Part shown: piece after piece, positions 1 to 8,863 of the stretch
Numbering within the stretch: the first letter of the stretch is position 1
Layout: each line of letters begins with the position of its first letter
From: Virgibacillus sp. 7505
GTDB taxonomy: Bacteria > Bacillota > Bacilli > Bacillales > Amphibacillaceae
Reading direction: 5' to 3'
Assembly (NCBI RefSeq): GCF_002272135.1
Contig: NZ_NPBF01000017.1
Coordinates: forward strand, 1 to 64,000
Length of the DNA: 64,000 nucleotides
Program-made: the position numbers and the translations under genes
Notes under the pieces: model-generated
Told to the model about the DNA's origin: nothing
What the model saw: the letters and a program-made list of their open reading frames with translations, nothing else
The model's database searches: none

Positions 1-1
1 A

Positions 2-220
2 GTACCTTATAACCCACAAAACCAAGCAGCACCTTATTCCTATCCACCAGCGACGATGCGCTCTTGTTGCGGTCCGGATATTCCTTTTCCGGCAGCACCG
101 GAATTTACGCAACAACAGCCGGAATTTAGAGATCCGTACGGTGTGCAGCAGCCGCTCGCCGATTTCTATGAGCCTACACCTGCCCAAGATTTGCCGGGTG
201 ATGAACAAGAAAATAAGTGA
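2..220 (+). CDS. C-terminal fragment of a Pro/Gln/Tyr-rich protein, possibly spore coat assembly protein SafA
   Basis: An open frame enters from the left edge and stops at TGA 218-220, giving about 72 residues. The tail is rich in Pro, Gln and Tyr, has a Cys-Cys pair (motif RSCCGPD near residue 21) and ends in an acidic, hydrophilic stretch. Low-complexity tails of this type are common in Bacillus spore-coat and exosporium proteins. In B. subtilis safA (a LysM coat morphogenetic protein) lies a short way upstream of bofC and ruvA, so position and composition together suggest SafA. No LysM domain is visible because the N-terminus is outside the window. The identity is an inference; any other Pro-rich coat protein would fit equally well. 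Confidence 0.4.
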   Translation, partial: VPYNPQNQAAPYSYPPATMRSCCGPDIPFPAAPEFTQQQPEFRDPYGVQQPLADFYEPTPAQDLPGDEQENK

Positions 221-224
221 AATA

Positions 225-258
225 AAAAAAGCCCCTTTTTCCGTTGAAGGGGCTTTCA
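225..258. terminator. Bidirectional intrinsic terminator between convergent genes
   Basis: Stem GCCCCTT (231-237) pairs with AAGGGGC (247-253), flanked by an A-run on the left and a T-run on the right. It can therefore stop transcripts from both the left-edge gene and the convergent small gene ending at 260. Confidence 0.8.
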
Positions 259-259
259 T

Positions 260-469
260 TTATAATATACCATGTTCCTCGAAAATGCGGTGCATATCCT
301 GGCGATACTTATCTTCCAAAGCAAGTACTTCTGCTTTGGAGAGACCTGCGTGCTGAATGTGATTTCTAAGTATCAAGGTCGCTTTTTCTTCTGAGAAAAC
401 GCTCGCCATGTTTGCTTCGCTTTTCGCTTCCACGTAGTGGAGGTACTTTTGCTGCGTAGTGTTTCTCAC
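260..469 (-). CDS. Small protein of unknown function (69 aa)
   Basis: I do not recognise this family. The frame begins at GTG 469-467 behind an AAAGGCGGG-type ribosome binding site and ends against the shared terminator at 225-258, which is the layout of a real gene. The product is soluble, highly charged and predicted helical, with an N-terminal basic segment and the motif SKAEVLALEDKYRQDM near the C-terminus. There is no signal peptide or membrane segment. It converges with the possible coat gene and diverges from bofC. It could be a lineage-specific regulator or adaptor; no function is assigned. Confidence 0.55.
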   Translation of the reverse strand: MRNTTQQKYLHYVEAKSEANMASVFSEEKATLILRNHIQHAGLSKAEVLALEDKYRQDMHRIFEEHGIL

Positions 470-568
470 TTTTATCCCGCCTTTGTTTAACTTTCTAATC
501 CTTTACCACATATAATCGAAAAGAAAACCAAAAAAGTGTCGGTCAAATCATTTTTTTTTCAAAAAAAC

Positions 569-597
569 GGATAAAGAAGCGCTGACAGGAAAAAATG
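569..597 (+). promoter_or_regulatory. Possible forespore (sigma-F/G type) promoter for bofC
   Basis: GGATA (569-573), 14 bases, then GGAAAAAATG (588-597). The right half fits the sigma-F -10 pattern GGnnAnAnTR; the left half differs from GYATA at one base and the spacer is one base short. bofC is forespore-expressed in B. subtilis, which makes this worth listing at low confidence. Confidence 0.35.
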
Positions 598-630
598 AAG
601 GCAAAAGCAACGGAATAGGGGTGGAAGATC

Positions 631-1116
631 ATGAGGAGATTCTTAGTCTTTTGTTTGCTTTTCCTTTTATTCGTTCCGAGTATAACAGCGCAAGCTGCGG
701 ATCCAGTAGAAGTAAAGGTCGTACTGAAGCGTCAATATATAGATTGCAAGCAGACAGAGGTAACCCATCAAGAGAAAATCTATGCAATGGAAGATTTCTG
801 GTCAACCTATCATGATTGGCAGCTTGTTTCCCAAAAAGAAGGTTTGGTTGTATTTAAGCAAGAAGTAATGGATATCTCCCCTTCATTAAAGAAGAATGGC
901 TATTTCGGTATTTACAAAGGGAAACTGACGATATTCGAAGGCAGACCGATTGACCAGCAGGCAATCCAATCGTTTTATCAGATAAATAAGGGCAAGCTGG
1001 AAAGCCATCAAGCGGAAGAGCTTGAAGATGGGATCAAGATTCAATCCAGAGAAGTCTATGAGGATGTACTGGAAGCATTCCGTTTCAAGAATGATATAGC
1101 ACCGATGCCAAGTTGA
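631..1116 (+). CDS. bofC: BofC, forespore signalling regulator of the sigma-K checkpoint
   Basis: BofC is a secreted forespore protein that restrains the SpoIVB serine protease in the space between the two sporangial membranes, and so delays activation of pro-sigma-K processing. The 161-residue product has a clear signal peptide (MRRFLVFCLLFLLFVPSITAQA, cleaved near residue 22) followed by a soluble domain with the BofC-type segments WSTYHDWQLV and NGYFGIYKGKLTIFEG. The ATG sits behind GGGGTGG at good spacing. It lies just upstream of ruvA as in B. subtilis, and is separated from it by a terminator. SigK, the downstream target of this checkpoint, is encoded near 40.3-41.0 kb. Confidence 0.9.
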   Translation: MRRFLVFCLLFLLFVPSITAQAADPVEVKVVLKRQYIDCKQTEVTHQEKIYAMEDFWSTYHDWQLVSQKEGLVVFKQEVMDISPSLKKNGYFGIYKGKLTIFEGRPIDQQAIQSFYQINKGKLESHQAEELEDGIKIQSREVYEDVLEAFRFKNDIAPMPS

Positions 1117-1158
1117 AAGGATCGTCCCTCAAGAGAGGGAGGTCCTTTTCTTGTTTTT
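1117..1158 (+). terminator. Intrinsic terminator of bofC
   Basis: An imperfect hairpin AAGGATCGTCCCTC / GAGGGAGGTCCTT directly follows the bofC stop codon and is followed by TTTTCTTGTTTTT. Confidence 0.8.
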
Positions 1159-1169
1159 CGCCATTAACC

Positions 1170-1199
1170 TTATACGAACATACGCTTGTGTGGTAAAAT
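1170..1199 (+). promoter_or_regulatory. Candidate sigma-A promoter for the ruvA operon
   Basis: TTATAC (1170-1175), 18-base spacer, TAAAAT (1194-1199) with a TGG extension just before the -10. It lies between the bofC terminator and ruvA, about 38 bases before the ruvA start codon. Confidence 0.4.
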
Positions 1200-1236
1200 A
1201 GAAGCTAGTTATTGATTCAGGTAGGAGAGAAACAGC

Positions 1237-1851
1237 ATGATAGCGTATGTAAAAGGAAATATTACTGGAATTACTGACGAAGCGGTGCTTGTAGAGGCAC
1301 ACGGTGTAGGTTATGAGATCATCTGCCCGAATCCTTTCCAATTCCAAATGGAAGAAGGCAAGGAGGCGCTTGTCCATACATATCATTATGTACGGGAGGA
1401 TGCCCAGACTTTGTTCGGGTTTAAAAATACAGAGGACAAGTTTTTGTTTCAAAAACTGCTAGGGGTATCTGGTATCGGACCTAAAAATGCCCTTCAGATT
1501 TTAGCAGGGGTCAATGTCGAGGAATTTGTTGCAGCAATTGAACGGGAAGATGATAAATTCCTGACTAGCTTCCAGGGTGTCGGTAAGAAGACCGCACGTC
1601 AGATGGTACTCGATTTGAAGGGTAAGCTGGTATATATGGTATCGCTTACTGCAATCGAAGCATCTGCAGGGACAGAAAGCAATACATCTAAGAAACGTCT
1701 TGCATTAGCTGATGCAGAAGACGCAATGCGGGCTCTTGGATACCAGGAGCGGGAGATCAAAGCTGTGCTGCCGCAGCTGAAAAAAGAAGACAGCGACAGT
1801 GCGGATCACTTGATCAAGAAAGGCTTGGCTTTGTTAAGTCAAAAGAAATAA
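1237..1851 (+). CDS. ruvA: Holliday junction branch migration protein RuvA
   Basis: RuvA binds four-way DNA junctions as a tetramer and loads the RuvB motor for branch migration during recombination repair. The 204-residue length is normal. The N-terminal OB-fold (MIAYVKGNITGI, residues 1-62) is followed by two helix-hairpin-helix motifs (LLGVSGIGPKNALQIL and FQGVGKKTARQMVLDLKGK) and a C-terminal three-helix domain (ALGYQEREIKAVL) that contacts RuvB. The ribosome binding site is GTAGGAGAG. ruvB follows 12 bases later and is surely co-transcribed. No RuvC is expected in Firmicutes; the RuvX/YqgF-family protein at 33985 is a different family member. Confidence 0.98.
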   Translation: MIAYVKGNITGITDEAVLVEAHGVGYEIICPNPFQFQMEEGKEALVHTYHYVREDAQTLFGFKNTEDKFLFQKLLGVSGIGPKNALQILAGVNVEEFVAAIEREDDKFLTSFQGVGKKTARQMVLDLKGKLVYMVSLTAIEASAGTESNTSKKRLALADAEDAMRALGYQEREIKAVLPQLKKEDSDSADHLIKKGLALLSQKK

Positions 1852-1863
1852 AGGAGTGCGAAG

Positions 1864-2865
1864 ATGGAAGATCGCATGATAACGAACGAATTGAAACAGG
1901 AAGACGAAGTGATCGAGCTCAGTCTGCGCCCGTCCACCTTAAAGCAATACATCGGCCAGCATAAAGCAAAGGAAAATCTGGCTATCTTCATAGAGGCAGC
2001 TAAGATGCGGGATGAGCCGCTTGACCATGTATTACTCTATGGACCACCAGGTCTGGGGAAAACAACGATGGCGTCGATCATTGCCAATGAAATGGGCGTG
2101 TCTTTCCGGGCAACGAGCGGACCGGCAATTGAAAAAGCAGGTGACCTGGCAGCGATTCTTAGCTCACTTGAAGCAGGCGATGTGCTGTTCATAGATGAAA
2201 TCCATCGTTTGCCAAGAGCGGTCGAGGAGATACTCTATCCTGCTATGGAAGATTTCTTTTTGGACATTGTGATCGGAACCGGACCGAGTGCTAGAAGCGT
2301 GCGCCTTGATTTGCCGCCATTCACATTGGTTGGCGCGACGACGAGAGCTGGATTATTATCTGCACCATTAAGAGATCGTTTTGGTGTACTGAGTCGCCTT
2401 GAATTCTATAATACAGAAGATTTGGCGAGCATTGTCGAGCGAACAGCGGTAATTTTCGATGTCGAGATAGATCCTTCTGCAGCCAACGAGGTAGCATTGC
2501 GTTCAAGGGGAACACCCAGGATTGCCAATCGGCTCTTGAAACGGGTGCGCGATATATCCCAGGTCAAAGGGGAAGACTATATCACGCAGGAGACGACCCA
2601 TGCAGCGCTTAATCAGCTGCAGGTAGATGAAAAAGGCCTTGATCATATCGATCATAAGCTGCTGACGACTATCATGGATCAATTCCGCGGAGGCCCTGTC
2701 GGACTAGATACAATCAGTGCGACAATCGGGGAAGAATCCCAGACGATTGAGGATGTATATGAACCGTATTTGCTGCAAATTGGATTTATCCAGCGAACAC
2801 CGCGCGGACGGGTTGTGACTCCGCTTGCCTATGCCCATTTCAACCGGGAGGTGCCAGGGGCTTGA
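1864..2865 (+). CDS. ruvB: Holliday junction branch migration helicase RuvB
   Basis: RuvB is the AAA+ hexameric motor that pumps DNA through the RuvA-junction complex. The 333-residue product carries Walker [10 protein letters not shown] (about residue 60), Walker B FIDEIHR (about 110), sensor-1 GATTRAG, an arginine finger region (LRDRFGV) and a C-terminal winged helix ([18 protein letters not shown]). It has the usual length and start (MEDRMI, behind AAAGGAG). Its stop codon overlaps the next start (TTGA), so the small DUF2905 gene downstream is translationally coupled. Confidence 0.98.
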   Translation: MEDRMITNELKQEDEVIELSLRPSTLKQYIGQHKAKENLAIFIEAAKMRDEPLDHVLLYGPPGLGKTTMASIIANEMGVSFRATSGPAIEKAGDLAAILSSLEAGDVLFIDEIHRLPRAVEEILYPAMEDFFLDIVIGTGPSARSVRLDLPPFTLVGATTRAGLLSAPLRDRFGVLSRLEFYNTEDLASIVERTAVIFDVEIDPSAANEVALRSRGTPRIANRLLKRVRDISQVKGEDYITQETTHAALNQLQVDEKGLDHIDHKLLTTIMDQFRGGPVGLDTISATIGEESQTIEDVYEPYLLQIGFIQRTPRGRVVTPLAYAHFNREVPGA

Positions 2866-3062
2866 CCGGCATTGGAAAAATCTTTATTCTTATAGGCGTC
2901 GTGTGTATTATAATCGGCATTATCATGTCGTTTATTGGCAGACTGCCAGGAGATATCGTTTTAAAGAAAGGGAACACGACAGTCTACTTTCCAATCGTAA
3001 CATCGATTGTAGTAAGTATCGTACTGTCGCTCATCTTGTTCCTATTCAACAAATTTCGCTGA
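2862..3062 (+). CDS. DUF2905 family small membrane protein
   Basis: This 66-residue product has two membrane helices (residues about 4-24 and 44-62) separated by a short loop with the DUF2905 signature [13 protein letters not shown]. The family is widespread in Firmicutes and has no assigned biochemical role. Translation starts at TTG 2862, overlapping the ruvB stop by four bases (TTGA), with GGGAGGTG as ribosome binding site inside the ruvB end. queA follows after 22 bases. The conserved position between ruvB and queA suggests membership of the operon rather than a shared function. Confidence 0.85.
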   Translation: MTGIGKIFILIGVVCIIIGIIMSFIGRLPGDIVLKKGNTTVYFPIVTSIVVSIVLSLILFLFNKFR

Positions 3063-3084
3063 TACAGACTAGGAGTTAACAGGT

Positions 3085-4113
3085 ATGGATATACAGGATT
3101 ACGATTTTCATTTACCAGAAGAACTAATCGCCCAGACGCCGCTTCAGGATCGGACAGCGTCAAGGCTGCTTGTGTTAAATAAGGAAGAGAAGACAATGGA
3201 ACACCGTCACTTCGCTGACATCGGTGACTATTTAAAGCCTGGAGACTGTCTTGTACTGAATGATACACGTGTGCTTCCGGCACGATTGTATGGTATCAAG
3301 AAGGACACACAGGCAAAAGTAGAGATTCTATTACTGAAGCAGATAGAAGGTGACAGCTGGGAGGTACTGGTCAAACCGGCCAAGAAAGTCAAAGTCGGCA
3401 CAGAGCTTAGCTTTGGTGACGGAAAACTAACAGCTGTATGTAAGGAATTGCTGGAGCATGGTGGCCGAATTGTAGAATTCCATTATGACGGCATTTTCTA
3501 TGAAGTCCTTGAGCAGCTTGGTGAAATGCCTTTACCGCCTTATATCAAGGAACAGCTGCCTGATCAGGAGCGCTATCAGACTGTTTATGCCAAAGAACAA
3601 GGATCAGCTGCAGCACCGACAGCAGGTCTGCACTTTACAAAGGAGCTGCTTGCCAATCTCCAGGAAAAAGGAGTGGAAATCGCGTTCATCACACTTCATG
3701 TTGGGCTGGGAACTTTCCGCCCTGTGAGTGTGGAATCGATTGAGGAGCATGAAATGCATGCTGAATTCTATCAAATGTCACAGGAAACAGCAGATCAGCT
3801 TACACGGATCCGTGCAAACGGCGGACGGATCATCTCAGTCGGGACTACATCCACCCGCACTTTGGAAACAATCACACGTGATCATGATGGGAAATTCGTC
3901 GCAGCAAGCGGCTGGACGGATATTTTCATTTATCCTGGCTTCACATATCGAGCTATTGACGGCTTGATCACTAATTTCCATTTGCCGAAATCCACATTGA
4001 TCATGCTTGTCAGTGCATTTGCAGGTCGGGATTTCATCCTCGATGCGTACCGGACTGCTGTAGAAGAACGCTATCGTTTCTTCAGCTTTGGCGATGCAAT
4101 GCTGCTCGTATAG
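3085..4113 (+). CDS. queA: S-adenosylmethionine:tRNA ribosyltransferase-isomerase QueA
   Basis: QueA transfers and isomerises the ribosyl part of SAM onto 7-aminomethyl-7-deazaguanine at tRNA position 34, giving epoxyqueuosine. The 342-residue product starts with the family segment [15 protein letters not shown] and holds [19 protein letters not shown], the substrate segment [20 protein letters not shown] and the C-terminal [19 protein letters not shown]. Length is normal. It is preceded by AGGAG and followed 29 bases later by tgt, which performs the preceding step, so the two queuosine enzymes are made together. Confidence 0.98.
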   Translation: MDIQDYDFHLPEELIAQTPLQDRTASRLLVLNKEEKTMEHRHFADIGDYLKPGDCLVLNDTRVLPARLYGIKKDTQAKVEILLLKQIEGDSWEVLVKPAKKVKVGTELSFGDGKLTAVCKELLEHGGRIVEFHYDGIFYEVLEQLGEMPLPPYIKEQLPDQERYQTVYAKEQGSAAAPTAGLHFTKELLANLQEKGVEIAFITLHVGLGTFRPVSVESIEEHEMHAEFYQMSQETADQLTRIRANGGRIISVGTTSTRTLETITRDHDGKFVAASGWTDIFIYPGFTYRAIDGLITNFHLPKSTLIMLVSAFAGRDFILDAYRTAVEERYRFFSFGDAMLLV

Positions 4114-4124
4114 ATTGATAATAG

Positions 4125-5279
<1,155 letters not shown>

Positions 5280-5295
5280 AAAGGGGGAGCAGTGA

Positions 5296-5559
5296 ATGAA
5301 TATTCAAAGTTTAATACTGATCGTATTAATGTTTGTCATCTTCTACTTCCTGTTGATTCGTCCGCAGCAGAAGCGTCAGAAACAGGTTAGAGAAATGCAG
5401 TCTAGCTTGAAAAAAGGAGACAGCATCGTTACCATCGGTGGTTTACATGGTAAGGTGCATGCTATAGACGAGGCATCTGTAGTCCTGACTACGGATGACG
5501 GCAGTAAATTGACGTTCGATCGTAATGCGATCCGTGACGTTAAACCTTCAGAAGTGTAA
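5296..5559 (+). CDS. yajC: Preprotein translocase subunit YajC
   Basis: YajC is a single-pass membrane protein that associates with SecDF at the SecYEG translocon. This 87-residue product has one N-terminal helix (LILIVLMFVIFYFLLI), the signature RPQQKRQKQ directly after it, and a C-terminal soluble part with GDSIVTIGGLHGKV. It follows tgt after 16 bases behind GAAAGGGGG. A strong terminator after its stop codon ends the ruvA-ruvB-queA-tgt-yajC transcript. The partner secDF lies 3.3 kb downstream. Confidence 0.97.
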   Translation: MNIQSLILIVLMFVIFYFLLIRPQQKRQKQVREMQSSLKKGDSIVTIGGLHGKVHAIDEASVVLTTDDGSKLTFDRNAIRDVKPSEV

Positions 5560-5566
5560 AAGACAA

Positions 5567-5596
5567 AGACAGGAGATTTCTCTCCTGTCTTTTTTA
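5567..5596. terminator. Terminator after yajC
   Basis: A perfect ten-base stem AGACAGGAGA (5567-5576) / TCTCCTGTCT (5581-5590) with loop TTTC and a T-run. The opposite strand has an A/T-rich flank, so it may also serve the convergent gene ending at 5594. Confidence 0.9.
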
Positions 5597-5965
5597 TGTG
5601 CTCGTTTTAATGTTGACACCGATCATACCACCAACCAGGGCGGCCGCTAGAAACCCTCCATGTGTCAGTAGCTGTGTTCCAGAAAACCCTACCTGATAGC
5701 CTAGATACTGATAGAGAAGGATGAAAAGGGAAAAGCCGAGTGCGGTCATTCCGCCAAGCATCCAGCCCTTATCTTCACCTTTCACCCCTGCGATGAAACC
5801 ACCGATGAATAAACTGAGTACTCCAGCTCCGAGTGTAGTCCAGTCAAGCATTCCTTCCCCCATTTTCGTGAAGCGAAGCAATAATGCCAGTGTGAAACTG
5901 ATGAATAGCAGCAGTGCAAAGACGGTTATCCAGCCATACAATATCGCTTGTACATTCTTTTTCAC
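5594..5965 (-). CDS. yrzE: TIGR04086 family membrane protein (YrzE-like)
   Basis: A 123-residue integral membrane protein with four predicted helices (residues about 8-31, 42-62, 67-88 and 98-118). The glycine-rich segments TTLGAGVLSLFIGGFIAG and GGFLAAALVGGMIGV fit the TIGR04086 family, which in B. subtilis is represented by YrzE at the same position between yajC and yrbG. Function is unknown in the family. It is transcribed opposite to its neighbours and diverges from the DUF421 gene. The gene name is by position and family only. Confidence 0.75.
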   Translation of the reverse strand: MKKNVQAILYGWITVFALLLFISFTLALLLRFTKMGEGMLDWTTLGAGVLSLFIGGFIAGVKGEDKGWMLGGMTALGFSLFILLYQYLGYQVGFSGTQLLTHGGFLAAALVGGMIGVNIKTST

Positions 5966-6071
5966 AAAGATCCCTCCAGCATGTCTATATGGCTACTGTA
6001 TGCTCGTCCAACCAAATTAAGAACGAATAGAACCATTGGTCTTACACAAAATAAGTAAAAAGGAGGTGGTC

Positions 6072-6737
6072 ATGTTGCTGGATACACTGGAATGGTCAAT
6101 CATAGGCAGAACAATTCTTTCTTATATTGTCATTGTCATCATTTTCCGTCTTATGGGAAAACGAGAGATAGGTGAATTGAGCATCATTGATTTGGTCGTC
6201 TATTTGATGCTGGCGGAAATAGCCGTTTTTTCCATCGAAGACCCAAGCAGTCACTTGCTTCATTTTATCGTGCCGATGGTGATACTGCTTATAATACAGA
6301 GAGGGACAGCATTACTTTCTCTAAAGTTTCCTAAGATGCGTGATTTTATGGAAGGGAAGCCATCAGTCATCATTTCCCGCGGCAAGATAGATGAGCATGA
6401 GATGCGCAAACAGCGTTACAGTTTTTCAGATCTTCAGCAGCAACTGAGAGAAAAAGGAACGAAGAGTGTACAAGATGTTGATTTTGCGATCCTGGAAACT
6501 TCCGGTGAATTATCTGTATTTGAAAAAAAAGATACAGATGACGGCAGCAGCGGTTTCGTTCAGCCGCTGATCATCGACGGCGAGATTCAGCAAAAAGCAT
6601 TGGAGTATATCGATAAATCTGCTTCTTGGCTCCGCGGTGAGATGAAGCGTCATGGCCATCCTGATATTGGTCGTATATCGTATTGTACACTCGACCAAGA
6701 TCATAACTGGTATATTGACCGAAAAGATGAACGCTGA
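6072..6737 (+). CDS. yrbG: DUF421 family membrane protein (YrbG/YetF-like)
   Basis: A 221-residue product with three N-terminal membrane helices, the family motif RLMGKREIGELSIIDLVVYL near residue 30, and a C-terminal cytoplasmic part made of two short alpha/beta modules (GKPSVIISRGKID and KSVQDVDFAILETSGELSVF). DUF421 proteins are linked to the spore membrane or envelope in Bacillus, but the biochemical role is not settled. The start is ATG 6072 because AGGAGG at 6061-6066 gives ideal spacing; the upstream in-frame TTG 6036 would place the Shine-Dalgarno inside the gene. The converging spoVB gene ends six bases after its stop. Confidence 0.85.
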   Translation: MLLDTLEWSIIGRTILSYIVIVIIFRLMGKREIGELSIIDLVVYLMLAEIAVFSIEDPSSHLLHFIVPMVILLIIQRGTALLSLKFPKMRDFMEGKPSVIISRGKIDEHEMRKQRYSFSDLQQQLREKGTKSVQDVDFAILETSGELSVFEKKDTDDGSSGFVQPLIIDGEIQQKALEYIDKSASWLRGEMKRHGHPDIGRISYCTLDQDHNWYIDRKDER

Positions 6738-6743
6738 TAGGAA

Positions 6744-8291
6744 TCAACGTTTCTTTCTGGACAGAAACTGCTCTACTTCCGCTCTCGTTATAAAGCCGAA
6801 ACTGAGCATGAACAATAAGTAGAGGATGGTTAGAATCAAAAGTAAAAATAGAAATGTTGGAAGGTTATATAGTGAACTAGCGAATATCCCTTTCAACAAG
6901 TGTGCAGTAAAAGCAGTTATTCCCAGCAGACCTAGCATTTGACCGATTTCCTTCACAGATAGCCTAAAACCTGCAACTCGTGCTAGTGAAATCAAATGCA
7001 ATAGAGTTATTAAAACAACTGTGACAATCATGCTGATAGCAACCCCGATAATTCCGAACTTGGCATTGGATGCCAAAGAGACAAGCAAGATGATTTTGAC
7101 GCCTGCACCGATGATTGTATTCCACATCGCGGACTTAGCTGCATCGAGTGCTTGGAGTGCAGTACTGAGCGGCATTTGGATATACATCATAATATAAAAA
7201 GGTGCCATGAGAAGAATGAATCGCTCTGCACTTTCACTTCCGTACATATAATGGAGGATCGGTCCTGCAAATACTGTCAGAATTACCGTTGCAATCGCAC
7301 CTGAAGCAAAGCTGAGGCGAATTGCCTGGTGAATCCGGTAATGTACGAATTGATGTCGATTTTGTTCATTTGCCTCACTGATAGAAGGAAGCAAAGCTGT
7401 TGCAAGAGAATTCGTAATGAATGTCGGTAAAAACAGCAGGGGAAGTGCGTAACCGGTAAGTTCTCCGTACTGCCTTGTGGCCATTGCCGTTCCGACCCCA
7501 GCCAAAGCAAGGCTTTGTGCTGTAAGTATCGGCTCTAGAAAGTGGGTTCCGCTGGCAACAAGCCTGCTGCCAGTTGCAGGTAAGGCAATCGAGAACAGTC
7601 GCTCCAAAGTCTGCTTGCCGCCCTTTAACGCTGTGACGAATTGAGATCGTATTTTTACGGTCTTTTTTCGTTTGAATTGATACAGCATGTAGAGCAAAGA
7701 AATGAATTCGCCGATTAAAACTGAAATCATTGCCCCTAAAGCTGCAAATTCAACCCCATAAGGGAGAAAGAACTTTACAAGGAAGACTGTGCAGCTGATT
7801 CGGACTATCTGTTCGATCACTTGTGAAAAGCTCTGCGGCTTCATATTCTGTTTTCCCTGAAAATACCCCCGAAGAACAGATGCCACTGCCAATATCGGTA
7901 TGACTGGTCCGATTGCCAGCATTGGGTAGATGACACGCGCATCCTTCAGCAGCTTATCTGCAAGATATGGAGCTGCAAAGTAAAGAAGACCGACAAATGC
8001 AATGCTGATACTGAGTGTTACCGTCAGCGAAACAACAACGATTTTTTTTATTTGTTCGTTGTCTCCACGCACGTCTGCTTCGGCTACCCGTTTAGAAATA
8101 GCTGTAGGCAGACCGAACTGGGTAATGGCAGTTGCCAGGAACAACGTAGGCATGGCCATCATGTATAGACCAATCCCTTCTCCCCCCATGACACGTGCAA
8201 CGACAATCCGGTTCACGAATCCTAGGAAGCGGGTGATCAAGCTGGCGGCAATCAGTATGAGTGCCCCTTTTAGGAAAGTCTGCTTTGTCAC
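6744..8291 (-). CDS. spoVB: Stage V sporulation protein B, MOP-superfamily flippase
   Basis: SpoVB is a MurJ-like multidrug/oligosaccharidyl-lipid/polysaccharide flippase needed for spore cortex synthesis in the outer forespore membrane. The product is about 515 residues with some 14 membrane helices and the family segments TKQTFLKGALILIAASLITR, GGEGIGLYMMAMPT, LRGYFQGKQNM and ATRQYGELTGYALPL. I place the start at GTG 8291 because the B. subtilis protein starts at the matching residue; an in-frame TTG at 8312 is an alternative. A candidate sigma-E promoter lies at 8337-8366 on the same strand. Confidence 0.93.
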   Translation of the reverse strand: MTKQTFLKGALILIAASLITRFLGFVNRIVVARVMGGEGIGLYMMAMPTLFLATAITQFGLPTAISKRVAEADVRGDNEQIKKIVVVSLTVTLSISIAFVGLLYFAAPYLADKLLKDARVIYPMLAIGPVIPILAVASVLRGYFQGKQNMKPQSFSQVIEQIVRISCTVFLVKFFLPYGVEFAALGAMISVLIGEFISLLYMLYQFKRKKTVKIRSQFVTALKGGKQTLERLFSIALPATGSRLVASGTHFLEPILTAQSLALAGVGTAMATRQYGELTGYALPLLFLPTFITNSLATALLPSISEANEQNRHQFVHYRIHQAIRLSFASGAIATVILTVFAGPILHYMYGSESAERFILLMAPFYIMMYIQMPLSTALQALDAAKSAMWNTIIGAGVKIILLVSLASNAKFGIIGVAISMIVTVVLITLLHLISLARVAGFRLSVKEIGQMLGLLGITAFTAHLLKGIFASSLYNLPTFLFLLLILTILYLLFMLSFGFITRAEVEQFLSRKKR

Positions 8292-8336
8292 ATCGACAAC
8301 CTGCCTTCTCAAATGTTAGTTTTTCGGCTACAATTA

Positions 8337-8366
8337 AATGTATGCATGAGATATGGCCAAGCATGA
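8337..8366 (-). promoter_or_regulatory. Candidate sigma-E promoter of spoVB
   Basis: On the minus strand TCATGCT (8366-8360), 15 bases, then CATACATT (8344-8337). Consensus is KMATATT and CATACAMT; five of seven and seven of eight positions fit. spoVB is mother-cell expressed in B. subtilis, which supports the reading. Confidence 0.4.
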
Positions 8367-8411
8367 CTAGCCTGAACAGAACAAAGGCAAGTTGTTTTAG
8401 GAGGTAGAAAC

Positions 8412-8708
8412 GTGTACGAAACAAAGACGGTGAACGAATGGAAGTCGGAAGTGATGCCTGCAGTGATTAGCAAGAAGGAAGAATTTCATCTGCTTGGCTA
8501 CGATAAAGCCTCTGCTGCGGATATCTGGAACTGTATGGAAAAAAAGGTATGGAAAAAAGAGAAAGACAAACCAAAACGTCTATATGAAGTAGTGGCTGAT
8601 ATTATGCAGTTGAATGTATCGGTTTATATGGGTTATTTGACAATGTCGGTGTATGGAGAAGATGAGGATCTGATGGCATCCATTGCTGCTATCAATGGTC
8701 AATCCTGA
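8412..8708 (+). CDS. comN: Post-transcriptional regulator ComN
   Basis: ComN (YrzD) in B. subtilis promotes accumulation of comE operon mRNA and localises to division sites and poles. This 98-residue product shows the family pattern: an N-terminal helix MPAVISKKEEFHLLGYDKA, then IWNCMEKKVWKK, and a C-terminal helix bundle LYEVVADIMQLNVSVYMGYLTM. Translation starts at GTG 8412 behind a perfect AGGAGG (8399-8404). It lies between spoVB and secDF as in B. subtilis. Its presumed target, comEA-EB-EC, is present at 53108-56615. Confidence 0.9.
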   Translation: MYETKTVNEWKSEVMPAVISKKEEFHLLGYDKASAADIWNCMEKKVWKKEKDKPKRLYEVVADIMQLNVSVYMGYLTMSVYGEDEDLMASIAAINGQS

Positions 8709-8719
8709 TCCAGGTAATG

Positions 8720-8749
8720 TTGACAGTGCCGGCTTATGTTCTCTATACT
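8720..8749 (+). promoter_or_regulatory. Sigma-A promoter of secDF
   Basis: TTGACA (8720-8725), 18-base spacer, TATACT (8744-8749). It predicts an approximately 110-base leader before the secDF start codon. Confidence 0.75.
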
Positions 8750-8780
8750 ATGTGAGTATTTGAGGGACAAGCACAGCACG

Positions 8781-8818
8781 TACATATGTATGTACTTTTA
8801 TTGCAGAAAAACTCTGCA
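8781..8818 (+). other. Palindrome and small hairpin in the secDF leader
   Basis: TACATATGTA (8781-8790) is a perfect ten-base palindrome. A six-base hairpin TGCAGA / TCTGCA (8802-8818) follows it. No T-run is present, so this is not a terminator. It could bind a regulator or shape the leader RNA; nothing more can be said. Confidence 0.4.
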
Positions 8819-8863
8819 TCATATTAGGTTTCCGTTGAACGGAAAATGGGAGGCAGTTGCATC

